This document shows, piece by piece, positions 1-6,279 of a stretch of DNA of 64,000 bases. The DNA is from Altibacter sp. HG106 (GTDB taxonomy: Bacteria; Bacteroidota; Bacteroidia; Flavobacteriales; Flavobacteriaceae): positions 248,001 through 312,000 of the forward strand of contig NZ_JAQQTD010000001.1 in NCBI RefSeq assembly GCF_028561755.1, given 5' to 3'. The translations under genes were made by a program, and so were the position numbers. The first letter of the stretch is position 1. Each line of letters opens with the position of its first letter. The notes under the pieces were generated by a model. That model had not been told where the DNA came from. It did not search any database and saw nothing but the letters and a program-made list of their open reading frames with translations.

Positions 1-1
1 A

Positions 2-553
2 CTTCAACCCGACAAGGGAGTACTCTTGGTAGCCGAACCATCCATAATAGGTGATGTCTCCTTCAACCGTTCTGTAGTTTTGCTGGCGGAACATAACGAA
101 GAAGGTTCTGTAGGTTTTATTCTTAACAAACCCCTCAAGTATAATTTAAAAGATTTTATTCCCGAAGTAAACTGTGAGCTCCCAGTATATAACGGCGGAC
201 CCGTTGAGCAGGACAATCTATATTTTATTCATCGCATCCCAGAACATATACCGGACAGTATTGAAATCGCGGAAGGTATTTATTGGGGAGGCGACTTTAA
301 TGCGATTCTGGACCTGCTTCAAAAAGAAGAACTGAAAGCCTCCCAAATTCAATTTTTCTTAGGCTATTCCGGTTGGGACCGAGAGCAACTTGACCAAGAG
401 CTCGAAGTGCATAGTTGGGTGATCACAAAAAATAAATTACGGCACCGTATCATTGGAGAAAACCTGGACAACTTCTGGAAAGAGCAAATGATTGAATTGG
501 GCGGTGACTATTTATTGTGGTCGAATGCCCCAGAAAACCCTTCCTATAACTAA
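2..553 (+). CDS. yqgE: YqgE/AlgH family protein, 5' end outside window
   Basis: Small soluble protein of the UPF0301 (YqgE/AlgH) family, whose biochemical role is not settled. The reading frame is open to the left edge and the residues before the first in-window TTG (LQPDKGVLLVAEPSIIGD) already match the family's N-terminus, so the real start lies just outside the window. Visible family marks are FNRSVVLLAEHN, GFILNKP, YNGGPVEQDNL and the C-terminal GYSGWDREQLDQEL. About 183 residues are visible, close to full family length. The stop overlaps the convergent aminotransferase stop by 4 nt. Family assignment is firm; function is not known. Confidence 0.92.
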   Translation, partial: LQPDKGVLLVAEPSIIGDVSFNRSVVLLAEHNEEGSVGFILNKPLKYNLKDFIPEVNCELPVYNGGPVEQDNLYFIHRIPEHIPDSIEIAEGIYWGGDFNAILDLLQKEELKASQIQFFLGYSGWDREQLDQELEVHSWVITKNKLRHRIIGENLDNFWKEQMIELGGDYLLWSNAPENPSYN

Positions 554-1392
554 CCCAAACGCGCTTTGGCGTTGAGCTTACCTAACAGTTCCTGCGCAAC
601 TTCTGAAGTATATTCTTTCTTTCGATACTTCGTAATTGGCTGAATTCCTACAATGGTATTGGTAATAAACAGTTCGTCTACTTTCTGTAACTCAAAAGGG
701 GAAACAGTGGCTTCTTCCAAAATATAATCCGGCATTTTGGCGAGGATGGCAAATATCTGTTTCCGAAGTATTCCATTTAAACAACCAGATTCCAGCGGTG
801 GAGTTTTAATTTTATAGCCGTCGACCAAAAACAAATTTCCATTGAGCGCTTCTACCATTTCTTTTTTCTCATTGAGCAGCAAACAGTTCTGATATTCGTT
901 TTCTTCCGCATAGATACTCCCCAAAACATTGATAATTTTATTATTCGTCTTTAAGGTGGAAAGCATGCCGGACGGAAGGTAATAATCCTTGAACAATTCT
1001 ACTTCATACGGTGCCTTATTAAGGCTATAAAAGGGAGTCTTTAAAGTCTGGCAAGTGATCATAAAATGAACCCCACGATCCCTGGGAGTGTAGGTACCCC
1101 CGGGTTTTCGCCACACTTGTACTTTAACACGATAGGCTGCTGCGGTGTCTTCGACTGCGGACAGCGTTTTGAAAATTTCAGCTTCCAAATATTCCATCGT
1201 AAAGGTCATAGGAATCTCCATTCGAAGCATGCGCATGGAAGCCATTAGCCTAAAGTAATGATCTTCCCAAAACAGGATTTTGCCAGCTGACACGCGAATC
1301 GTTTCAAAAAGCGCATCCCCGTATGCGAGTCCGCGATTATCCGCCTCCAAAATTTGGGTGTTGGGCTGCAGCGTTCCGTTCAGATTGATCAT
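550..1392 (-). CDS. Class IV (fold type IV) PLP aminotransferase, PabC/IlvE-like
   Basis: A 280-residue PLP enzyme of the branched-chain aminotransferase / aminodeoxychorismate lyase family. The N-terminus has NRGLAYGDALFETIRV, the usual opening of the fold. STLKTNNK carries the probable Schiff-base lysine, and EALNGNLFLV corresponds to the glutamate and turn that hold the pyridine ring. The sequence is short and divergent compared with true IlvE (about 300-310 residues). A 4-amino-4-deoxychorismate lyase role in folate synthesis is therefore plausible, but D-amino-acid transaminase is an alternative. No pabA or pabB gene is next to it. The ATG directly follows the U-run of a hairpin (see 1393..1417). 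Confidence 0.85.
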   Translation of the reverse strand: MINLNGTLQPNTQILEADNRGLAYGDALFETIRVSAGKILFWEDHYFRLMASMRMLRMEIPMTFTMEYLEAEIFKTLSAVEDTAAAYRVKVQVWRKPGGTYTPRDRGVHFMITCQTLKTPFYSLNKAPYEVELFKDYYLPSGMLSTLKTNNKIINVLGSIYAEENEYQNCLLLNEKKEMVEALNGNLFLVDGYKIKTPPLESGCLNGILRKQIFAILAKMPDYILEEATVSPFELQKVDELFITNTIVGIQPITKYRKKEYTSEVAQELLGKLNAKARLG

Positions 1393-1417
1393 AAAAAAGC
1401 CATCTTTAAGAGATGGC
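1393..1417 (-). terminator. Terminator-like hairpin abutting the aminotransferase ATG
   Basis: On the minus strand a perfect 7-bp stem (GCCATCT at 1411-1417 paired with AGATGGC at 1399-1405, 5-nt loop) is followed by six U residues at 1398-1393, and the next base is the A of the aminotransferase ATG. It would end transcripts of the START-like gene upstream. It could also act as an attenuator or hinder initiation of the downstream gene. A TATCTTTG -7-like element lies at 1426-1419, so a transcript starting there would begin inside the stem and not form it. Confidence 0.7.
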
Positions 1418-1447
1418 GCAAAGATACGTATTTTGTGTAGCTAGCGA

Positions 1448-1834
1448 TTAGGTAGAGCCCAAGATCTGCTTGAGATCTGAAATCATATTTTCCCATAGCA
1501 TTTTGCCTTCTTCAATTTCGTCTTCCTCTGCAAAATCGGTTACCATGAGCGAGACGTCCTTTGTAATCTCATCCACCTGAATTCGCAGTTCAAAGTAATA
1601 GTCGGTTTCCTCATCATCCTCCCATCGAAACCGAATTCGCTCCCCTGATTTTTTTCCTAACAAACGGGCACGTTCTTCACTTCCTTCCCAAATGAAGGTA
1701 AAGTATTCACCGCGCGAATTAACGTTATCGGCGTACCATTCGCTCATACCGGAAGGGGTGGAAATATATTGATATAATAAGGATGGAGACACGTGAATCG
1801 GGAACTCCATTTCGTATTTTATTTTGTCGTCCAT
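1448..1834 (-). CDS. START-like / AHSA1-type ligand-binding domain protein
   Basis: A 128-residue cytosolic protein with the SRPBCC (START-like) pattern: EFPIHVSPSLLYQYISTPSG at the N-terminus, GMSEWYADNV in the first helix region, a beta-rich acidic middle, and a C-terminal helix EGKMLWENMISDLKQILGS. This family is widespread and uncharacterised in Flavobacteriia. The ATG giving MDDKIKYEMEF is chosen because the 16 residues of a longer frame have no family character. It lies upstream of the aminotransferase on the same strand, separated by a hairpin. The ligand is unknown. Confidence 0.8.
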   Translation of the reverse strand: MDDKIKYEMEFPIHVSPSLLYQYISTPSGMSEWYADNVNSRGEYFTFIWEGSEERARLLGKKSGERIRFRWEDDEETDYYFELRIQVDEITKDVSLMVTDFAEEDEIEEGKMLWENMISDLKQILGST

Positions 1835-1936
1835 AGTTGTATTGACTGGAAGCCCAATATATATAATTTCGTCGGAAACCAAGATAGAAACCCAAAAATT
1901 TTTACAAACAGGAACTGATAAAATTATGTGGTAATG

Positions 1937-1967
1937 TTTGCGCTACTTGAATTTGTTCTTATCTTTG
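1937..1967 (+). promoter_or_regulatory. Bacteroidota-type promoter of the tRNA gene
   Basis: TTTG at 1937-1940 (-33) and TATCTTTG at 1960-1967 (-7, exact TAnnTTTG) are separated by 19 bp. The tRNA begins 13 bp after the -7 element. Confidence 0.75.
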
Positions 1968-1980
1968 CCCTCGCAAAATA

Positions 1981-2054
1981 GGCGTGGTAGCTCAGGTGGT
2001 TAGAGCGTCGGATTCATAACCCGGAGGTCGGGAGTTCAAGTCTCCCCCACGCTA
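1981..2054 (+). tRNA. tRNA-Met (anticodon CAT), elongator type
   Basis: A complete 74-nt cloverleaf. The acceptor stem is 1981-1987 with 2047-2053 (G1-U72 wobble), the D arm GCTC/GAGC, the anticodon loop TTCATAA at 2013-2019 and the T arm GGGAG/CTCCC. The discriminator A is at 2054 and CCA is not encoded. The bottom pair of the anticodon stem is an A31-C39 mismatch. There is no C1-A72 mismatch and no run of three G-C pairs at the base of the anticodon stem, so it is not an initiator. The CAT anticodon could also belong to a lysidine-modified tRNA-Ile2, but the elongator Met form fits better. Confidence 0.92.
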
Positions 2055-2060
2055 CAGCAA

Positions 2061-2090
2061 AAGACCCGTGCTTCGCAACGGGTTTTTTGT
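2061..2090 (+). terminator. Rho-independent terminator after tRNA-Met
   Basis: CCCGT at 2065-2069 pairs with ACGGG at 2078-2082, followed by a TTTTTT run, directly downstream of the tRNA. Confidence 0.85.
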
Positions 2091-2166
2091 TTTCTGAATT
2101 GAGGCTTGCTCAAAATTCAAGAAAAGAAAAAGACGGTCAACACGAAGTGGTGACGGGTTTACTTTT

Positions 2167-2224
2167 GTAGCTCAAAAAATAAGACTCAACGAGCGTTAGC
2201 GAGGTAATTCTCCCCCACGCTGCA
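2167..2224 (+). repeat. Decayed tRNA-like remnant with exact copy of the tRNA 3' end
   Basis: The 13 bases TCTCCCCCACGCT at 2041-2053 (end of T arm and 3' acceptor strand of tRNA-Met) recur exactly at 2209-2221. Upstream of the second copy two more tRNA blocks appear in the same order but with altered spacing: GTAGCTCA (2167-2174, D-arm side) and GAGCGT (2191-2196). No cloverleaf can be folded, so this is a broken copy or the scar of an integration or deletion at the tRNA 3' end. Confidence 0.6.
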
Positions 2225-2226
2225 AT

Positions 2227-2258
2227 AAAAAACCCAACATTAGAGTATCAGGTTTTTT
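2227..2258 (+). terminator. Probable terminator after the tRNA remnant
   Basis: AAAAAACC at 2227-2234 pairs with GGTTTTTT at 2251-2258 across a 16-nt loop. The stem is AT-rich, so strength is uncertain. It may serve as a leftover tRNA terminator or act on the minus-strand gene that ends at 2319. Confidence 0.5.
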
Positions 2259-2318
2259 GCTCTTACAGATATTTAATTTGTGCCATTTACTCACTTGAGA
2301 TGAGCTCCTTCCAATAAT

Positions 2319-2993
2319 CTAAGAATTATTGTTACAGATATACTTCTCGATCATATACTTTGTTATCGCTTTAAGGGGTTTTCCGGTTTCAGGATGCTCT
2401 CCCAACTGCGTAAACCACTCGTACTCTTTCTTGCTGTTCTTTCCGTAGAACACTCTCGGACTTCCATCCGGGTTAAAAAATTGATAGTCACAATTGGGAT
2501 CAATGCGTTTAAAGTATTCGATTCGCTCCTTCCTGTAAAGTTTTAAATTTCCACTTTTTAATTTTTCGGCATTGAAAGGCGCTTCTACATAACGGGCATC
2601 CTTCCACTCCATCCAGCGCTCTTTTGAAAAAAACTGCCAAAGTATAATTGCTACAGAAATCACAAGCAAAATGGTCAAATACATCAATTTCCATGAGGGA
2701 TACTGTTTCGATTTTGACTCTTTTTTTGATGTTGCTAATTGGTCCTGCTGAAACGCTTCAAAGGTCTCATATCCTAAATACCTACACAGCGCTTGCACAA
2801 CAAAATCCGGCAGTTCAATCACTTTACCCGCTTTTGAAGCGTCGTACTTATCTGCCAGGCTCCTTTCGGTATAGGAGTTTTTTGAACTATTCTGAATGTA
2901 ATCTGACAACACCCGAGCCTTTCTAAATTTCTTAGAAACACCTTCTTTCTTTTCGGCTTCTTCAAACGACTTCAGTACCAAAAATTGATGCAT
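2319..2993 (-). CDS. Single-pass membrane protein of unknown function
   Basis: A 224-residue protein with no function I can name. Residues 1-85 form a soluble helical region (SFEEAEKKEGVSKKFRKARV, then ALCRYLGYETFEAF). One membrane helix follows at about 102-120 (WKLMYLTILLVISVAIILW), then a C-terminal domain of about 100 residues. That domain is rich in aromatic and basic residues and ends in repeated short blocks (FNPDGSPRVFYG, WFTQLGEHPETGKPLKAIT). The N-terminal block resembles a family seen in other flavobacteria before varied membrane domains. It is divergent from the lipoprotein and sensor-kinase genes at 3327-5817, so a link with that system is possible but not shown. Confidence 0.75.
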   Translation of the reverse strand: MHQFLVLKSFEEAEKKEGVSKKFRKARVLSDYIQNSSKNSYTERSLADKYDASKAGKVIELPDFVVQALCRYLGYETFEAFQQDQLATSKKESKSKQYPSWKLMYLTILLVISVAIILWQFFSKERWMEWKDARYVEAPFNAEKLKSGNLKLYRKERIEYFKRIDPNCDYQFFNPDGSPRVFYGKNSKKEYEWFTQLGEHPETGKPLKAITKYMIEKYICNNNS

Positions 2994-3123
2994 CCATTCC
3001 GATTTTATAGTTCGTGCTCTTCTGGCTATGAAACCCTGTTTCCATAAAGTTTCAATGCCTTTTCCATGCTTTTTCCACCCGTTGCGATAGCCCCTGCCTT
3101 CCTTTGTCCTGTTCGTTGCCGGC

Positions 3124-3300
3124 CCTTGTATCAGTCAAGGTTCTGATGTTGGCTAACGAATATCGAGAGACGTATTCGTGGATTGTTTTTGAGAAGTACT
3201 CTGTCTTCAAATACGTCGCTCCCACTTCTCAACGCGAGGAGGGACGCCTCTTCATTTTTATGCGATTTCGCACCCCCTGCCGAGAAAATCTCGGTCAGGC
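3124..3300 (+). promoter_or_regulatory. Gene-free stretch rich in inverted repeats; candidate structured leader
   Basis: The gap 2994-3326 has no gene. Its second half holds several inverted repeats: CCTTG/CAAGG (3124-3128, 3136-3140), ATCAG/CTGAT (3130-3134, 3143-3147), GACGTATT/AATACGTC (3169-3176, 3210-3217) and GAGAAGT/ACTTCTC (3191-3197, 3223-3230). Some are mutually exclusive. The strongest hairpin is at about 3276-3300: CCTG-CCGAGA pairs with TCTCGG-T-CAGG around AAA, ending 26 nt before the lipoprotein ATG. No U-run follows, so it is not a terminator. I read the stretch as a possible 5' leader of the lipoprotein mRNA. No promoter motif is obvious. Confidence 0.45.
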
Positions 3301-3326
3301 TGATTTCAACTTTCAAACATCTAAAA

Positions 3327-3494
3327 ATGAAGAAATTATTATTAACAATGGTTACGGTTTTCCTCATTTCGGGGATAACCTCCTGTACTCCAGAACTATT
3401 ACAGTCGCAAGACGTTCAACCTGAAGCGTGTTGTGGTGAAACTGACCCCATTCCGCCACCACCGCCGCCTCCGCCACCAGACGGTAATAATTGA
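3327..3494 (+). CDS. Small proline-rich lipoprotein (55 residues)
   Basis: Residues 1-19 form a signal peptide (MKKLLLTMVTVFLISGITS) ending in a lipobox ITSC with the lipidated Cys at 20. The mature part is only 36 residues. It has an adjacent Cys35-Cys36 pair (QPEACCGETD) and a tail of nine consecutive prolines (43-51), then DGNN. Such a run normally needs EF-P for translation. The ATG is preceded by an A-rich stretch, and longer upstream frames lack any signal-peptide character. The gene is followed within 32 nt by the sensor kinase start, which lies inside a hairpin. Role unknown; a sensory partner or regulatory leader peptide for the kinase is inferred from position only. Confidence 0.75.
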   Translation: MKKLLLTMVTVFLISGITSCTPELLQSQDVQPEACCGETDPIPPPPPPPPPDGNN

Positions 3495-3509
3495 TGTTTC
3501 CATTCAATT

Positions 3510-3564
3510 AAGTACTTTTAGAGGAATGTATCGAAACCCACATACATTCCTCTTTTTAGTACTT
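3510..3564 (+). promoter_or_regulatory. Long hairpin enclosing the sensor-kinase start codon
   Basis: AGAGGAATGTAT (3520-3531) pairs perfectly with ATACATTCCTCT (3542-3553) across a 10-nt loop. Outside this, AAGTACT (3510-3516) pairs with AGTACTT (3558-3564), leaving a small T-rich internal loop. The inner right arm is followed by a run of T (3553-3557), as in an intrinsic terminator. The left arm contains the kinase ATG (3526-3528) and its GAGGA ribosome-binding site. The element can thus serve as terminator of the lipoprotein gene, as a block to kinase translation, or both. Confidence 0.75.
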
Positions 3565-5151
3565 TTCAGCAGTAGTTGTTTATTGCTGAACACAAACTGT
3601 GGGTATGGTCAGACGCAACAGCAACCGTTAGATTCGATACTAAATAGCTTGCGAGGTACTCACGATGCTTATGAACTCGTTGAAGGGATGAAAGCGCTTC
3701 AGACAAGAACACCACAAATCGAACAGCAGCCTAAGTATTATCGCGCATACATCTACGAAGTGATGGCCCATTCGTTATACAAATTAGGAGATGCCAAATT
3801 AAGTGAGGAAAATGCTGTAAAGGCACTGGGTATGCTAAAAAAGGAGGATGTGGCGGCCCGTGTTCGTCTCTTGTGCTTGCTGGGGATACTACAACAGGAA
3901 AAAGGCTTATTCGACCTTGCCCATCTACAATATCAAAGAGCGTTATCAAATTCAAACAATACGCTCGACAGCCTATATATTCTGAACAATCAGGCCACTC
4001 TTTTCAAGGAACGAAGAAGTTTTAAAGAGGCCATCGCAACCTATAGAACGGGCTTATCGCTAATTTCCAAAATGCCCTCAGAACAAAAAAACTACCATCA
4101 AATAAAATTTTTAGACAACTTAGGCAATACCTTATCGCTCGCTTCACAAGGAGGTGAGTCTGAATTACTACAGGCTTTGACTTTACAAAAATCCCAGTCG
4201 AATGCAGTTAGAACCTACTCCATACATCGTCATTTGGTACAACATTACCTACGTCTTGAGGATACGGTCAAAGCGAAGTTGTATGCCACAGAAATGCATC
4301 GTGCCTCCCAAGACATTGGAGATACATCGTTTGAAAAAGAGGCTTTGGGATTATTACTTTCGTTGGATCAAGCTAAATACGCGCCCCGTTATGTTCAGCT
4401 CTCCGATAGTCTTAGCGCAGTAAAACAAGATGTACAAAATGCGTATGCTTTATTGAAATACGATAAATCGGAAGCGGAACGTGCTGCCTTATCGGCCAAA
4501 ATCAACCAGGAACGCATTCTGTTTTTAGCCATTCTAGGGGGGCTCTTCATACTCTTTCCCTCGGTATGGCTCATTCTTCGGCATAAACGTAAGCGCCGGC
4601 AAGCCGTATTCGAAACCGAACGCGCCATATCACAACATATTCATGACGACATCGCCAACAACCTGTTTATGATCATGAATACCCTCTCGGAAGAAGAAGA
4701 CACTGAGACCCTGGATGCCATAGAAAAAGTGTACCAGCAAGCGCGGTCCCTTTCCAGATCCCATAATGCTATAGATTCCAAACGACCGTTCCTAGAAATT
4801 TTGTCGGATCTGTTTCACCATTATTCCACTACCAAAATTCGTGTCATTCCGAAGAACACCAGCACCATACCCTGGGACGCTATGTCGAATTTAAAACGCG
4901 AGGCACTCTATAAAGTGCTACAGGAATTATTGACCAATACGCACAAACACAGTGGTGCCAATTTTGTAGTGATCAGCTTTAAAAACCACGCTTCAAAAGT
5001 TCATGTACACTATCGAGACAACGGGGTGGGCACTGAGGGGGCGCCGGAAAACGGACTAAGATATGCGGAAAACCGTATTAAGGCTGTTTCGGGTTCTATT
5101 ACATTTACATCAAATCACACTCATGGCTTTCAAGCTGAAATAATTATTTAA
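3526..5151 (+). CDS. Sensor histidine kinase with periplasmic TPR region (HPK7 type)
   Basis: A 541-residue membrane kinase. A signal peptide (about 1-29, LFLVLFSSSCLLL) is followed by a helical tetratricopeptide-like region to about 325. One membrane helix lies at about 329-352, then a basic stop-transfer RHKRKRR. The cytoplasmic part is a HisKA_3 dimerisation domain with phospho-acceptor His373 in QHIHDDIANN and an HATPase with N-box QELLTNTHKHSG (Asn471) and G-box RDNGVGTEG. The second glycine box is weak (NGLRYAENRI). It ends 1 nt before the response regulator, so the two form a two-component pair. The ATG at 3526 is needed to keep the signal peptide, although it lies inside a hairpin. 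The signal is unknown. Confidence 0.88.
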   Translation: MYRNPHTFLFLVLFSSSCLLLNTNCGYGQTQQQPLDSILNSLRGTHDAYELVEGMKALQTRTPQIEQQPKYYRAYIYEVMAHSLYKLGDAKLSEENAVKALGMLKKEDVAARVRLLCLLGILQQEKGLFDLAHLQYQRALSNSNNTLDSLYILNNQATLFKERRSFKEAIATYRTGLSLISKMPSEQKNYHQIKFLDNLGNTLSLASQGGESELLQALTLQKSQSNAVRTYSIHRHLVQHYLRLEDTVKAKLYATEMHRASQDIGDTSFEKEALGLLLSLDQAKYAPRYVQLSDSLSAVKQDVQNAYALLKYDKSEAERAALSAKINQERILFLAILGGLFILFPSVWLILRHKRKRRQAVFETERAISQHIHDDIANNLFMIMNTLSEEEDTETLDAIEKVYQQARSLSRSHNAIDSKRPFLEILSDLFHHYSTTKIRVIPKNTSTIPWDAMSNLKREALYKVLQELLTNTHKHSGANFVVISFKNHASKVHVHYRDNGVGTEGAPENGLRYAENRIKAVSGSITFTSNHTHGFQAEIII

Positions 5152-5817
5152 ATGATTGCAAAAGTATTAGTTGCTGAAGATCTGGGAAGTATTAACGAAG
5201 GAATTCAATCTACCTTGAAACAATTGGGCATAACTAACATCGCCTATTCCAGCTACTGTGACGATGCCTATCTCAAGCTGAAAAAAGCGGCCCTTATTCA
5301 GGAGCCTTTTCAACTTCTCATCACAGATCTTTCCTTCAAGCCAGATTATAGAAATAATCATTTAAACTCCGGAAAAGAACTGGCCAATATCGTTGCGACC
5401 GAACTTCCCAATACAAAAATCATTGTCTTTTCCGTAGATGATCGTATTGACGTAGCAAGAGCACTAACCCAGTTAGAGGCGGTTAAAGCATATGTATGCA
5501 AAGGAAGAAGAGGTCTAATCGACCTCTCCCAGGCCATCTCAGCCATCGAAAAAGGTAAAAATTTTTATTCTGAGCCCATCGCTAGCGGACTGGCAACCGA
5601 CACCCATTTTGAGATTACCGATTTCGACATCACCTTACTCAAACAATTATCACAGGGGTTTCAGCAAGAAGATATCAGCGTCTATCTAAAAACCAAGCGC
5701 ATCCGTCCTAGTAGTCTGAGTACCGTGGAAAAACGACTTAGTAAATTAAAGGATCATTTCAACGCACGAAATAGTACGCAGCTGATCGCCCTGGCCAAAG
5801 ATATGGGCCTCATATAA
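5152..5817 (+). CDS. Response regulator, receiver plus LuxR-like HTH with insertion
   Basis: A 221-residue partner of the upstream kinase, with stop and start codons directly adjacent. The receiver domain has acidic residues Glu9-Asp10, phospho-acceptor Asp59 (LLITDLSF), Ser94 and Lys117 (AYVCKGRRG). The C-terminal DNA-binding part resembles a LuxR/NarL helix-turn-helix (LLKQLSQGF, TVEKRLSKLK, NSTQLIALA), but about 8 extra residues (KTKRIRPS) separate the scaffold helix from the recognition helix. Related flavobacterial regulators share this layout. It probably binds DNA as a dimer; a palindrome just downstream (5828-5841) is a candidate target. Confidence 0.87.
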   Translation: MIAKVLVAEDLGSINEGIQSTLKQLGITNIAYSSYCDDAYLKLKKAALIQEPFQLLITDLSFKPDYRNNHLNSGKELANIVATELPNTKIIVFSVDDRIDVARALTQLEAVKAYVCKGRRGLIDLSQAISAIEKGKNFYSEPIASGLATDTHFEITDFDITLLKQLSQGFQQEDISVYLKTKRIRPSSLSTVEKRLSKLKDHFNARNSTQLIALAKDMGLI

Positions 5818-5827
5818 TTTTTTGTTC

Positions 5828-5841
5828 TACGGAAAACCGTA
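5828..5841. promoter_or_regulatory. Palindrome TACGG-N4-CCGTA, candidate operator
   Basis: TACGG (5828-5832) and CCGTA (5837-5841) flank AAAA. It lies between the response regulator stop and the KTSC gene. No T-run follows on the plus strand, so an operator is more likely than a terminator. It could be a site for the LuxR-like regulator next door, which is inference. Confidence 0.4.
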
Positions 5842-5893
5842 AATATATTCTAGTCAATTACTGTAGGTTCGAATAACAAAAAACACAACCTGC

Positions 5894-6163
5894 ATGCTTG
5901 AATACGAAAACCTCAGTGGCAAATCGAATATCCGCTTTTACCACATAGAAGAAGATGCCATCATTGTAACCTTCAAGAACGGCGTTTCCTATGAATATAA
6001 CTACCTCAAACCCGGTGCCGTTCACGTTGAAAATATGAAAACGTTCGCTATTCATGGACTATGGCTCAATCGGTATATTGTGAAACATGCCGGTTCTCAG
6101 CATTTCCGTCGTTATGTAGAAACCGTTACTGAGCGATCGTTAGCGTATCTGCTGGAAGCGTAG
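5894..6163 (+). CDS. KTSC-domain-like small protein
   Basis: An 89-residue cytosolic protein. The central pattern (SNIRFYHIEEDAIIVTFKNG, then VSYEYNY) matches the KTSC fold: a short sheet in which a residue pair is followed by a fixed-length hairpin and an F-x-NG-x-x-Y-x-Y motif. The C-terminal half (HGLWLNRYIVKHAG) has no clear match. Family members are found alone or fused to tRNA or nucleic-acid enzymes; the function is unknown. It precedes a nuclease-fold gene on the same strand by about 115 nt. Assignment is moderate. Confidence 0.6.
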   Translation: MLEYENLSGKSNIRFYHIEEDAIIVTFKNGVSYEYNYLKPGAVHVENMKTFAIHGLWLNRYIVKHAGSQHFRRYVETVTERSLAYLLEA

Positions 6164-6279
6164 ACATCCAAAAGTCGTAATTCATGAATATGGAGAAACC
6201 CTGAGCAATCTAGAGTCATTTCCTTTGCGTTATAAAGCTCGCAATCACTACCTTGCCACGAACTAATAAACACAATAGT

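Noticed and set aside
2227-2258. Second intact tRNA after tRNA-Met
   Set aside because: Only fragments remain; no cloverleaf or anticodon arm can be formed.
3104-3424. Open frames in both directions across the leader at 3104-3424
   Set aside because: They have no family character, no ribosome-binding site and conflict with the lipoprotein signal peptide.
5821-5841. Terminator at the palindrome after the response regulator
   Set aside because: No U-run follows on the plus strand; an operator fits better.
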